Positions 46,646-56,348 of a stretch of 64,000 nt of DNA are shown one piece after another. Each line of letters opens with the position of its first letter. The stretch's first letter is position 1. Source of the DNA: Promethearchaeia archaeon (GTDB lineage: Archaea; Asgardarchaeota; Lokiarchaeia; Sigyniarchaeales; SOKP01); assembly GCA_029856155.1 (NCBI GenBank), contig JAHQWL010000085.1, positions 29,846 through 93,845 of the forward strand, in the 5' to 3' direction. Under the pieces are notes generated by a model. The model was not told the DNA's origin. It saw nothing but the letters and a program-made list of their open reading frames with translations, and made no database searches. The translations under genes were made by a program, and so were the position numbers.

Positions 46646-47854
46646 ATGTCAGATAATAGTGGAAAGAGTTTAGCAATTAAGGATTTCTTCAAAAGGAACG
46701 TTCTTATTAATGATCTTGAAGAGGTTTTGAGATTTAAACCCGATACATTAATAGGTGTTGATAAAATTAGTTCGGATCAATTATTTGATAAAGGAATAAA
46801 AACAATTGAGGATTTAGCTAACTTGTCTGTCGCAAATCTCCCCGAAATAAAAGAAATACTACCAAGTATGCTACAAAAATGGGTGAAAATTGCACAGGTA
46901 ATTCAAAAGAATGTTAAAGAACAATTGAGGAGACATAAAAAATTATTAATGATCGGTTTAGATAATGGTGGTAAAACATCTATACTTGCAGTAGTTCAAG
47001 ATAAATTCTCAATTATTAAATCTCTTTTACCCACAAGGGGTGTAAAGAGGGAAAAGCTTGATTTTTTTGGGTATCCAATAATTTCATGGGACTTAGGAGG
47101 TCAAGTCCAGTATCGAGAAAAACTGTATTTTAATCGACCAGAGCTTTTTTTCACTGAAGCTGATATTATGCTATATGTTGTCGATAGTCAAGATCCAGAT
47201 AGAATTCCTGAAGCCGCTAATTATTTTCGGGAGGTTTTAAAAGTATTAGAAGAGCTTCACGAAATACCTCCAGTTTTAATAGTTTTAAGCAAAAGTGATC
47301 AAGATGCTCGTAAAACACTTCAATGGCAACAAACTGTAACAAGTATAAAAAATAAATTCAATAGTATTGTTCAGGAATTTGAAGAATTTTCAATTGATTA
47401 CTGCGATACGACGATTTTTCAAAGAGAAAGTATCATGCAAATGTTCAGTACTGCATTAAAGAAAGTATCTGACACCTCTGAAATAATAGAAAATATCCTC
47501 GAGGAGTTCACACATCAAGTAGAGGGAAAAGCTTCAAGTTTAGTTTCAATGGATGGTCTTATTTTCGGTAGTTATACTGGATCTGATACAGATGAAATGC
47601 TAGTAAATAACACAGCTTTATTACTACAAACGCTTTCAAATTTTTATAATTCAATAGGTTTAATAAGAGAAAAATCTATAAGACTAGATTTACCACTTAA
47701 TGGATTTACAATTCGAGGTGAAAAATTATTTGAGTACTCTGAATTGCAGATTCCTGTATATTTATGGATGCTTTCTCAAAATCCAGAATTGTTAGAGGGA
47801 AAAATCGAATACTTTAAAGAGCAATTACTTCCGTTGATTAATCTTTTCCTATAA
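46646..47854 (+). CDS. Rag/Arf-like GTPase with C-terminal roadblock-like domain
   Basis: A 402-residue protein. Residues 30-75 resemble a helix-hairpin-helix module. The GTPase domain has GLDNGGKT (104-111), WDLGGQ (148-153) and SKSD (215-218, in place of NKxD). After it, residues about 285-400 (SSLVSMDGLIFGSYT, then ALLLQTLSNFYNSIGL) look like a roadblock/longin fold. A GTPase followed by a roadblock domain is the architecture of eukaryotic Rag/Gtr proteins. No lipidation site is seen. Confidence 0.85.
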   Translation: MSDNSGKSLAIKDFFKRNVLINDLEEVLRFKPDTLIGVDKISSDQLFDKGIKTIEDLANLSVANLPEIKEILPSMLQKWVKIAQVIQKNVKEQLRRHKKLLMIGLDNGGKTSILAVVQDKFSIIKSLLPTRGVKREKLDFFGYPIISWDLGGQVQYREKLYFNRPELFFTEADIMLYVVDSQDPDRIPEAANYFREVLKVLEELHEIPPVLIVLSKSDQDARKTLQWQQTVTSIKNKFNSIVQEFEEFSIDYCDTTIFQRESIMQMFSTALKKVSDTSEIIENILEEFTHQVEGKASSLVSMDGLIFGSYTGSDTDEMLVNNTALLLQTLSNFYNSIGLIREKSIRLDLPLNGFTIRGEKLFEYSELQIPVYLWMLSQNPELLEGKIEYFKEQLLPLINLFL

Positions 47855-47924
47855 ATCCATTAATATATTTATACTAATTTAAGATCTTAGTTTTACTTTT
47901 TATTTTTTTTTGATTGATTTTAGT

Positions 47925-48143
47925 TTACATCGACTCTAAATCCTTATATGCAGTAAGTAAAAACTCATTGCATTTATCTAACATTTCAACTGCCTTATCT
48001 AATTGTCCCACAATGGATTCTAATCCTTTTTCTATAGCAATATTCCGCCATTTTATAAAATTTTCTTTATGTGAATCATTATGATCTGCCCAATGTTTAC
48101 ATAATTTTGATAATTTTAAAATGTCTTTATCTTGTTTATCCAA
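47925..48143 (-). CDS. small helical protein with His/Cys motif
   Basis: A 72-residue helical protein with CKHWADHNDSHKENFIKW near residues 16-33: four metal-capable residues (Cys16, His18, His22, His26). The C-terminal half is an amphipathic helix ending LTAYKDLESM. It lies 205 bp beyond the cdhA stop on the same strand. A role in nickel handling for the CO dehydrogenase would fit, but this is inference from motif and position only. Confidence 0.6.
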   Translation of the reverse strand: MDKQDKDILKLSKLCKHWADHNDSHKENFIKWRNIAIEKGLESIVGQLDKAVEMLDKCNEFLLTAYKDLESM

Positions 48144-48348
48144 AGTATCTCACATCTTTATTATTAAACAAATCTACTAATAAAAATATCCACTACCACA
48201 TTAATTTTTAGTTTTTCTATTTAGCTAAATTTAAATTACCCCAACTTATTATCAAATGATTCTCAAAAATGAAATTTCCTTGAGAAATATAATCGCATCT
48301 CAATTTGAATTAAAACTAAAAAAAAGAAGAATAAAAAATTATATAAAA

Positions 48349-50760
48349 TTAAGTTCTACACAATCTTTTTAAGAGTGTAGGATCTATTATTTCTTTTGGC
48401 GTCCAACCTTTTTCCTTTAGGTACTCGTGAATTTCATCTTTCATGTTAATAGGAATGTCTGCCTCAACACGTACAAATTTCTCTAAGTCATTGGGAAATT
48501 GGACACCTTTGTATTTTTTCTCTAAATCAATCCAATGAGAAAGTTTAATCATTCTTCCTTTAGAGTTATCTGCAGGTCTTAAACATAATTTTGCTGCTAG
48601 ACAAATAGCTTGTTCAATACTTTCAGCAGTAGTTAATAAATGTTCTGGACCTGGACCAACTAAATGATCTGAGGTGCCATCTCTAGCATTCCATACTTTC
48701 CATGTATTTTCATCATCAGATCTGCCAATATACATACGTCTATATTCTGCTGAATGAGGTCCACATATTGCTGGTATTCCCATACCATTACAGCTACTGG
48801 CAATACTAGCGGCTTTTTGAGACATTGCACCCCAAGCAACTCCACAAGCACCTACACGGTTCAAAACATAATCCGCAATTTCCTCATAGTTACCTCGTAA
48901 TGGACGTCTAGCAAAAATATTAGCAACTTTTATTGCTGCCCCATTAATATGTGGGTTTGAAACGCATGAACCAACATTTACTAACCCTCCCCTATCAAAA
49001 TCACCGGGATATCTATCATAAAGTGTTTTACCATCTTCATCCTTTACAAGCCCTATATCCATAGCTCCGCAACCAGATACAACCACAATATAATTTCTTC
49101 TACAAAACTCTTCAGCCATTATATATAATTCTTGTATTTCTTTAGCATAATTAGCACAACCAATAATTGCAATGATTCCAGGAATTTCGCCTAAGACTAT
49201 GGGAGCTCCAACATTGCGAATTTCTGTGTCCATAATTGGACCGCGACCCGCTCTCATATTAAATTTTTCATTTCTAATCTTTTCACGTCCAGCGTACATT
49301 ATGAGAGTAAGAGGTGACACATTTTTCATACAATCTGATTCGCATCTTCCGCAATCTAAGCATTGATCAAAAACATCAGTCAATACTGAAAAATCACCAT
49401 CTTTTACCCTATTTACTCCTTCTACTAATGGTAAATCATTTGGACAATTTCTTTGACAGTTTCCACATCCATTGCAGTTCATTGCCATATCAATACAGCC
49501 TTTTTCATCAGGAACTGCACTTTTAGATTTTCTAATTGGTTTTACTTTAATGGCCGTTTCAACAGCAACTTTTCCTGCTTTTATTGGATCTAATATTAAT
49601 ACTCCATCAACTTTTCCACTGACTAAATCATCAATAATTTCTTCTGCAGGGTCATCTGTTCTATTAGGTAACCCTCCCATATTTTTTTCATTAGTCGCTA
49701 TAAACGGAGCATTTACGAGCTTTGCTTGCTCATAAGTACGTAAATGAACACATTGTTCATCTACCATAACAACATCAGCTAATCCAGAACGTATATAAAA
49801 CATCTGTCGAGCTAGTGAGCCAACAATCTTCGCACCATCAAAATATCTTGTCAAATCTATTGCAGTGCAACAAATTGCTCCCACATCTACCTTATCTTCA
49901 TAAGCCTTTTCCCTCATATAATCCACTAGTTCGATTCCTGGTGCTACGTTATGTCCAATCATTAAAATTGTTGCTTTATTTTCAGTATCCAGTGTACCCA
50001 TTCCTAATTCAATAATAGGAACGTCTGGTTCCCCCATAGGAAACCCGTAGGCAGAAATCTGAGCTGCATCAGATATTTCCATACCAACAGCATCTGCACA
50101 ACCTGCTAAAAATGCTTTCGCTTCATAATCAAGATAGCTAGATTCTTGCCCTGTATGCCCTGAGGCAAGAAGATGCGTAATCGTATAATGTACCCATTCC
50201 ATTGCGGTTTCCAAATCTTCTAAAGTTTCTGGTTTCATGCCAACAATTAATCGTGTACAAGGCATTTCAACCTCTATATTAGTTCCAAAATTTATTGGGA
50301 CATTACCATATTTCTCTTTAAGCCAGTGGAGCAGATGGTCACCATGAGCACTATGACATGATGCACCAATACAACAAGCAATTTCTACGATTTTTGCACA
50401 TGCAGTCTCCAGATTTATTCCGCATGCCCCAGTTCTGCCCTTGGAAAGGTTACATTTACCGAAAGTGCAATTACCCTTATAAAAGCTATGTTTTATAAGT
50501 TAAACAGCACATGTCACAAATTTGCCCATACTTTCTCTAAATGAAAGAATGCTTGGCATGTAAAACGGTTTGTACCTTTCCATGAGCTTGAAGAACCAAT
50601 TACGTAATGTAGGGATATGGGGCATCATCGTTGGGCCAATGGGTTCCCACTCTGTTTCGTCTCCATAACTTACTTTACCAGTGGTTAATTCAAATCCCTT
50701 GATTGTACCGAGTGGTCCTTTATATTCATCAATTTTAATTTTAGCTCCTCTTTTTTCCAT
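48349..50760 (-). CDS. cdhA: CO dehydrogenase alpha subunit, interrupted by two BHB introns
   Basis: Predicted product 782 residues from three exons: 50760-50553, 50520-50501 and 50469-48349 (208, 20 and 2121 nt). Unspliced, the frame meets TAA at 50500-50502, which spans the exon 2/intron 2 junction. Exon 1 encodes WEPIGPTMMPHIPTLRNW and ERYKPFYMP; exon 2 encodes ICDMCCL; exon 3 resumes CTFGKCNLSKGRTGACGIN, restoring CdhA spacing. Later motifs include HSAHGDHL, ICCTAIDLTRYFDG, VDEQCV, two ferredoxin-type sites (CNGCGNCQRNCP, CLDCGRCESDC), GCGAMDIG and GSCVSNPHI. CdhA is the nickel-iron CO dehydrogenase of the archaeal acetyl-CoA pathway. No cdhB/C/D/E is adjacent. Confidence 0.92.
50470..50500 (-). 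other. BHB intron 2 in cdhA (31 nt)
   Basis: Read on the minus strand: one A, a 9-nt stem CTTATAAAA, loop CATAGC, stem TTTTATAAG, then GGTA and AT. GGTA pairs with exon 2 TGTT (one U-A plus three G-U pairs) as the central helix; the bulges are TA|A and AT|T, and GTGC of exon 2 pairs with GCAC of exon 3 as outer helix. Cutting after the second bulge base on both sides joins CTGTTTA to TGCACTT, giving Cys-Cys-Leu-Cys-Thr in frame. Confidence 0.85.
50521..50552 (-). other. BHB intron 1 in cdhA (32 nt)
   Basis: Read on the minus strand: one G, stem CATTCTTTC, loop ATTTAGA, stem GAAAGTATG (one T-T mismatch), then GGCA and AA. GGCA pairs perfectly with exon 1 TGCC as the 4-bp central helix. Bulges are AA|G (5') and AA|T (3'). 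Cutting after the second base of each joins ATGCCAA to TTTGTGAC, giving Met-Pro-Ile-Cys-Asp in frame. The outer helix is weak (TTACA with TGTGA if one base is left unpaired). Confidence 0.85.
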
Positions 50761-50947
50761 ATTTCAATTCACATTATTTATAGTTTGATTTTTTTTTGAT
50801 TTTTTAATATTTGATTATAATTAGAGTTATATTAGATTTTATTTTAATTATTATATTCCAAAACTCAAAATCTAATCTATATTAATTAAAAAAAGTGTGA
50901 AATTTCACTCAATATTGTATAATATAAAAAATAGAGAGAAATAAACT

Positions 50948-51541
50948 TTAAAGAGTAGATAAAAACTCTGAAACATTTTCTTCGGAATCCTCATCTATGA
51001 GGCTATCATCTAATTCTTTTCCAATGAACTGAAATTTGAATACGCATTTTTCATGTCCTAGTAAAACACATTCAATCTCCTCACCATCAACATCAATTAA
51101 CAAAGTCTCAAAGATTGCTAGAAAAATCCCTTGATAAAGTAAACAAAGATTTTTAGCCATAATATTATCGGATTCTTCTTTTGCTAGTGAATCTGATACC
51201 TTAATTAACATATGATCTTTTTTAAACACCCCTGTTAATTCTCCATAACCCATCAATTCCAATGCTTCAAGGTTTCCTATAATGACTTCTTTTTTTAATG
51301 CTAGAGTTTCTGAACTCCAATCTTTATTGTCGAAGAATTTTTCCATATATGCCCTTCCAAGAGTTTTCCCTACCCAAATAAGTATATCATCTGCATTTGC
51401 ACCAGCGAACTCGGAGAATTCAATTAAATCAATAGGTCTTAACATAAGTAAACGTAAATCTTTCTTTTTATCACCAAAAAATAATTGACCTGCTTTCTCT
51501 TCAATCATAATTTGTAATTCTTTTTTGAGTCTCTTAGACAT
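50948..51541 (-). CDS. V4R-domain protein (TRAPP Bet3-like fold)
   Basis: A 197-residue protein. The region about 50-170 matches the V4R layout: LIEFSEFAGANADDILIWVGKTLGR, then a helix and ILYQ-like segment, and a final CVLLGHEKCVFKFQF strand pair with Cys. V4R domains bind small ligands and share the Bet3 fold of TRAPP subunits. In Asgard archaea such proteins are often near small GTPase genes, as here (51705). The acidic C-terminus has no motif. Confidence 0.75.
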   Translation of the reverse strand: MSKRLKKELQIMIEEKAGQLFFGDKKKDLRLLMLRPIDLIEFSEFAGANADDILIWVGKTLGRAYMEKFFDNKDWSSETLALKKEVIIGNLEALELMGYGELTGVFKKDHMLIKVSDSLAKEESDNIMAKNLCLLYQGIFLAIFETLLIDVDGEEIECVLLGHEKCVFKFQFIGKELDDSLIDEDSEENVSEFLSTL

Positions 51542-51704
51542 GCTTTATCACGAGTTAACTATTAATAAGAGAAATATTAAGTTTTATTTCATATAATAGA
51601 AATTTAAACGGCTAGATATTTAAATTTAATGTTTACTTCATCAAAACACTATAATTATTAGAGTTAGGAATTTTTTATTCAAATAATGCTTTTTAATTAG
51701 CAAT

Positions 51705-52703
51705 CTAGGAAGAGATCAAATCTAAAATCGCTGGAATTATATAATCGATATTATAATTGGTTTTTACTGAAGTAAATAATAATTTCCATCTTCGATCTTT
51801 TATTTTGTTTAAATTAAAAAATTCTGAAATTTCTCTTTTTAAGGTGTGAAATTCTTTTTTATAGGATTCCTTAGCATTTATGACTAAATCAGTTTTATTG
51901 CATATTAATAGTAATGGGACTGCTCTTAATTCATTGTTATTTATTACATTCCAAAACTCTTTTTTAGATTCCTCAAATCTTCTTTGATTAGCAATATCGA
52001 TCATATAAATAATAATGTTAGAATCTTGAAGCCCTATCAACCATCTTGATCTGAAAGTTTTTTGTCCCGGCATATCCCAAACCGCAAATAGCCCTTTTTC
52101 TTCTGCAGGTATATATTCAATGTTGAATTTTCGTGTTGAAGTAAAGAAATTATCGTTAAACTTACCAGTTTTTAACCGTCTTACTAAGCTAGATTTTCCA
52201 ACTTCATCAATACCAAAGAGGAAGACTTTGAAAAATGTATCTCTTTGATAATAATATTCAATTTCTGGAGGTTTTTCGATAACCTCCTCATAAAATCTAC
52301 GAATATCAATAAACATAGAAATTAGTAAATTTTCAATTTCGATTTCATCATTAAAGGAATATTCATTGCCATTTATCAATAATTCATTCAATAATTCCTT
52401 AAAGATATCCTTATAGTCGTAAGGGTTATCTTCATTATCAAAAATTAAACCGATTATAATTTTTCTATTAACACAGGAAGTATATATATTCAAATCATCG
52501 ATAAATTGAGCAATAGGTTCATCCATTTTAAAATGATTTGATGTTGATTTCGGAATAACATCTACATTGTCATGTTCTTTTATAATTTTATTAACAAGGA
52601 TTTTATCATTAATATTAATAATTTCATTAGGATAACAATAAATATTTAGATCTTCTAAATCTCGAATTTCATTTCCTTTGAATAAAAAGATGTTATGTAA
52701 CAA
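51705..52703 (-). CDS. Arf-like GTPase with N-terminal longin/roadblock-like domain
   Basis: A 332-residue protein. Residues 1-145 look like a small alpha/beta domain of longin or roadblock type (IFLFKGNEIRDLEDLN, then IIIGLIFDNED and a long helix). The GTPase follows: GIDEVGKS (164-171), WDMPGQ (209-214), CNKTD (268-272) and SVK. The domain order is reversed relative to the Rag-like protein at 46646. No lipidation motif. It is next to the V4R gene on the same strand. Confidence 0.83.
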   Translation of the reverse strand: MLHNIFLFKGNEIRDLEDLNIYCYPNEIININDKILVNKIIKEHDNVDVIPKSTSNHFKMDEPIAQFIDDLNIYTSCVNRKIIIGLIFDNEDNPYDYKDIFKELLNELLINGNEYSFNDEIEIENLLISMFIDIRRFYEEVIEKPPEIEYYYQRDTFFKVFLFGIDEVGKSSLVRRLKTGKFNDNFFTSTRKFNIEYIPAEEKGLFAVWDMPGQKTFRSRWLIGLQDSNIIIYMIDIANQRRFEESKKEFWNVINNNELRAVPLLLICNKTDLVINAKESYKKEFHTLKREISEFFNLNKIKDRRWKLLFTSVKTNYNIDYIIPAILDLISS

Positions 52704-52868
52704 TTAAATTTCTCAAATTCTTTATTCCTATAAGTTTGAAAATAAAAGTACCTTAAAAAAAGTTTGGAATCTTGCTGATTTTAATTACTTTTAAAGTTTT
52801 TGGTTTAAAATATGAAAGGCAATCAATCTTTTGCTATTAATAAAGTATCTAAAAAAGTATAATGGATA

Positions 52869-54281
52869 TTATTGATCTACTTTTTCTTCTTTAATATCTT
52901 CTGAAAGTTCTTTTTTTGTTTCTTCAACGGTGTGTTCTTCTGAATCTTCACTTAGTTCTGAGATGTGAGGCTCAATGGGTTCTGATTCTGGCTTATCACC
53001 TACAGGGGTCTCACAAACAGGACAACGGCTCCAACCAGGTCTTAAACTATACCCGCATTTAGCACATTCTTTCATATTTTCATCTATCTTCCATTCTGGT
53101 ATATCTAGACCTCCTTGTCGTTTTTTTGATAATTCTTGTAATTCTTCCTCAGTCCAGACCTCCATTCCTTCAGGTAATGCTGTTTCTCTCTCAGATGCAA
53201 ATTTTGTTAAATCATCTTCCGTCCAAGTAGGAATATCTGGCTGAGAAGACATTCTTTTTTGTGTTTCTTCTGCTAATTCTTCAGCTGTCCAAGATTTAAG
53301 TTCTTGCCCCCCAGGAGTTCTAATCGCTCCAGAAGAGGGAGGGCTTACTTGTCCAGGCATCTGAGGTTGTTGAACCGGGACATTGCAGCTTTCAGCAGAA
53401 AATCTTAATAGAGCTTCAAAACACCTTGAATATTTATTTGGATCTCTACCTTCATCTGTGACTAGTAATAAAGTAGTTTTATCAGTAGAATGGGGTATTG
53501 CAATACTAAATATAGCAATATCTGATGTAAGTCTATTAGATTCGATACCAGAAGTGATTCGCTCCATTGAATTCATTAGTTCATTATCTTTCATTAAAAA
53601 ATCACAAATCGGATCACCATGTCTTTGATAACCTTCATGATATTTTGCGAGATGATTTTTTGTTATGATGGAATCAAAAGAATTAATTATCGCGCTTATA
53701 TAAGAATATCTTTGTGATTTAGGTTCTTTTTGAGATTCATCCAGTCTATAACCTCCTAAATCAATAGCTCCCATGATTGGAGCAAATAAAGGTTTCTCAT
53801 CTTTCATCTTCCCAAAGATAGTTGATCGTGAAATAACACATTTAATTTCACCATAATAAGCAATTGCGTTATCTAAAAGCTCTAATTTCTTGTTAAAAAT
53901 TATTCGTGGAACTGTCCGAAATAATACATTAACCCATGGCATCTCTTTTATGGGAATTATTATGACACAAGTTTTTTCAATTATTTCCCGTAATAATTTA
54001 ATGTAATTCTTCAATTCTTTCTTTAAATCTGCATATTCCTCGTTTTTTAATTCTTCGTTCACCTTATTTTCGAGTTCTTTGAACTTCTCTTCATTTATTT
54101 TAAGATTTCCTCCAAATGATTGAATTTCCCCTATAATATTTTCCTTCATTATAGAAGTAGCACTTTCGATCGTTTTCTTCTGAAAATCAGTAAGCTCATG
54201 CTCTTTACTTGAAACTAAGTATTCGGCGGGATCAAATTCTATTTTGTTAATAAATACTTGAAATAATTTCTGTTCTGACAA
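52869..54281 (-). CDS. large protein with W-T-E-E-L repeats and zinc ribbon
   Basis: A 470-residue protein. Residues 1-110 are helical/coiled coil, 105-300 form an alpha/beta domain (CVIIIPIKEMPWVNVLF, FAPIMGAIDLGG, TSDIAIFSIAIPH) and 301-330 a Pro-rich linker. Trp331, 353, 376 and 397 head similar short units, SWTAEELAEETQKR, TWTEDDLTKFASER and VWTEEELQELSKKR, the last incomplete. A zinc ribbon (CAKCGYSLRPGWSRCPVC, 406-423) and an acidic tail end it. Family unknown; the short repeats may bind a partner. Confidence 0.7.
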   Translation of the reverse strand: MSEQKLFQVFINKIEFDPAEYLVSSKEHELTDFQKKTIESATSIMKENIIGEIQSFGGNLKINEEKFKELENKVNEELKNEEYADLKKELKNYIKLLREIIEKTCVIIIPIKEMPWVNVLFRTVPRIIFNKKLELLDNAIAYYGEIKCVISRSTIFGKMKDEKPLFAPIMGAIDLGGYRLDESQKEPKSQRYSYISAIINSFDSIITKNHLAKYHEGYQRHGDPICDFLMKDNELMNSMERITSGIESNRLTSDIAIFSIAIPHSTDKTTLLLVTDEGRDPNKYSRCFEALLRFSAESCNVPVQQPQMPGQVSPPSSGAIRTPGGQELKSWTAEELAEETQKRMSSQPDIPTWTEDDLTKFASERETALPEGMEVWTEEELQELSKKRQGGLDIPEWKIDENMKECAKCGYSLRPGWSRCPVCETPVGDKPESEPIEPHISELSEDSEEHTVEETKKELSEDIKEEKVDQ

Positions 54282-54442
54282 TTTCTTTCCCTTTTTATAG
54301 TTAGTAATTTTGATTCGTAGCTAATTATAAATATATCAATGGATTGTATATAAAAATTTATTTGAATTAAGATTATTTATTTAAAATAAAGTTAAAGGCG
54401 TTCCTTTTTTTTTTTCTAATAATATCATAACATTCTAAAACT

Positions 54443-55495
54443 ATGCAAGAGTCGGATTTTCAAGAAATTATGTTTGATAAAAATATTGTTGTATGTTTTG
54501 TTTCTACTATACCTGAACAAGTAAGAGAATATCTAACCGAGAAATTAAATTCTTTAAATAATGTTCAGATAATATATCGAAAAGATTCATCCGAAAAGAA
54601 ATTACTTAAGCTTGTATCACGAGCAGATATTTTAATTGGATGGCGTCCATCTAAGAAAATTCTAAAAGCAGCAACAAACCTAAAGGTTTTCATTAATCCT
54701 GGAGCAGGAATCCAACACCTTATAGAACTTTTTCGAGAAATTAATAGAGAAAGGAAAGTGCTTCTTATCAATGGTCATGGCAATTCTTATTTTGTAGCCC
54801 AACATGCAGTAGCGCTTTTAATGGCCCTTATGAATAAAATTATCCCTCATCATAATTGGATGTGTAAGGGAAAATGGCGAACTGGAGATAAGGATGCTGC
54901 ATCAATTCCATTAAGATATAAAAAAGTTGGATTACTTGGATATGGGGCAATAAATCAAAAAATTCATCTTTTTTTAAGTGGATTTGATATAGAATTTTCA
55001 ATTTTAAGAAGGCATTGGGAAAAGCAGAAATTGCCATTACCAACTCAAGTAAAACGATATCAATTTTCTCAACTTCATAACTTTCTTGAAGAGATTGAAA
55101 TACTAATAGTTGGTATACCTTTAACTACCTTAACGAATAATTTGATTGCTAGAGAAGAATTAGAACTATTAGGCTCTAACAGTTTAATTGTGAATGTTAG
55201 TAGAGGTGATATTATAGATGAAGAAAGCTTATATCGGGCATTAAAAGATGGAATTATACATAGTGCTGCGATTGACGTCTGGTATAACTACAATCCAAAA
55301 AAAGATAAAGAAGGAAAAAAATATCCATATAATTTTCCCTTTTATTCTCTAGACAACATTATTCTATCACCGCATAGAGGATATTCACCTTTTAATGATT
55401 TATTAAGATGGAATGAAGTTATTGAAAATATTTCTCGAATGGCTATAGGTCGTCGAGATTTTATTAATGTGGTAAATTTAGAGGAGGAATATTAA
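54443..55495 (+). CDS. D-2-hydroxyacid dehydrogenase
   Basis: A 350-residue protein of the D-isomer-specific 2-hydroxyacid dehydrogenase family. The NAD site is VGLLGYGAINQKIH; substrate-binding Arg is in INVSRGDIIDEE (INVSRG shown as VNVSRG) and the catalytic His is in LSPHRGY. Length fits the family. The substrate may be phosphoglycerate, glyoxylate or another 2-keto acid. A T13 run lies upstream. Confidence 0.85.
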   Translation: MQESDFQEIMFDKNIVVCFVSTIPEQVREYLTEKLNSLNNVQIIYRKDSSEKKLLKLVSRADILIGWRPSKKILKAATNLKVFINPGAGIQHLIELFREINRERKVLLINGHGNSYFVAQHAVALLMALMNKIIPHHNWMCKGKWRTGDKDAASIPLRYKKVGLLGYGAINQKIHLFLSGFDIEFSILRRHWEKQKLPLPTQVKRYQFSQLHNFLEEIEILIVGIPLTTLTNNLIAREELELLGSNSLIVNVSRGDIIDEESLYRALKDGIIHSAAIDVWYNYNPKKDKEGKKYPYNFPFYSLDNIILSPHRGYSPFNDLLRWNEVIENISRMAIGRRDFINVVNLEEEY

Positions 55496-55987
55496 AAAGT
55501 AATATTTTACTTTAAAATATCCCAAAACTTGACTAATTTTATTGTAAAGTATATTAAATTATGAATTTTATCAAACAGATGATTATTTAAATTGAAAAAG
55601 TGTTTATTATTATTTAAATAAGTAAACATTTTTGATATTTATAATATTTTTTTACAATTTCATTCTACTTATTATTCAGGAAACTTATAAAAGTGTTCAT
55701 ACATCCTTATATAATAATTAAAACTTCAAAAATATCCTTAAATTTGAGGAGTATAGAAACATTTTAAAAATTAATACATTAATATAATATTTGGAATATT
55801 TAAGACATGACAAATTAGTCTTTCTTAAAATATATTAATCCGATAAAAAAAAACATTTATATATTAATGTGTAATACAATAAAATATAAAAAAATTTGTG
55901 GTTTAAGGCGTTTGATTTAAAATAAATTTTAGAAATTTTGCCGATTTTTGAATTTGGCATATCTAAGATATCATAAGGTGTATAAAA
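55496..55987. other. 492-bp AT-rich gap
   Basis: No gene recognised. It is the leader of the ribbon-helix-helix gene at 55988 and contains several TTTAAA/TTATTTAA stretches that could be TATA elements or operators, none distinctive. Confidence 0.4.
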
Positions 55988-56278
55988 ATGAAAATAGTTA
56001 CTGTTAACATTCCAGAATCCTATCTCGATAGTATTGTAAAATTAGTGGGTGAAAATGGATTATATCCCTCTAGGTCAGAACTAATTCGAGTAGCTGTAAG
56101 AGATTTTTTGCTTCGAGAGTTGAAATTAGCTAATAATATGGCTAAATATAAGGAGACTGAAATTGAAGAGTTTGATGATGAAAATTTTGTTAGAGTTCCA
56201 GTTGAACGTTTAAATGAAAAGGATGAACCAGTCCGAGAATTTAAAACATATAAGATTATTAAGAAACTAGAATATTAA
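55988..56278 (+). CDS. CopG-type ribbon-helix-helix protein
   Basis: A 96-residue protein. Residues 1-48 are a ribbon-helix-helix: KIVTVNIPESYLDSIVKLV, then YPSRSELIRVAVRDFLLREL. The C-terminal half is acidic then basic (FVRVPVERLNEKDEPV) and may bind a partner. Similar single RHH proteins are common archaeal regulators. A T14 run follows the gene. Confidence 0.85.
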   Translation: MKIVTVNIPESYLDSIVKLVGENGLYPSRSELIRVAVRDFLLRELKLANNMAKYKETEIEEFDDENFVRVPVERLNEKDEPVREFKTYKIIKKLEY

Positions 56279-56334
56279 GAATTTTACAATTTGTGGTCTT
56301 GTTAAATTTCGCATAATATAGCAAAATAAAGCTC

Positions 56335-56348
56335 TTTTTTTTTTTTTT
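56335..56348 (+). terminator. T14 run after the RHH gene
   Basis: Fourteen consecutive T on the coding strand, 57 bp past the stop at 56278. Typical archaeal termination signal. Confidence 0.5.

Noticed and set aside
48349..50265. cdhA as a 638-residue gene starting at ATG 50265
   Set aside because: The same frame upstream encodes conserved CdhA residues (CTFGKCNLSKGRTGACGIN, HSAHGDHL), and the preceding 86-codon frame encodes the expected N-terminus. The ATG at 50265 is internal.
50500..50502. stop-codon read-through or recoding in cdhA
   Set aside because: Read-through would insert about 21 extra residues and lose the CDMCC motif, whereas splicing at the BHB sites restores it exactly.
50500..50760. 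a separate 86-residue gene ahead of cdhA
   Set aside because: Its sequence (EPIGPTMMPHIPTLRNW, ERYKPFY) is the standard CdhA N-terminus, and it is in frame with the rest; it is exon 1.
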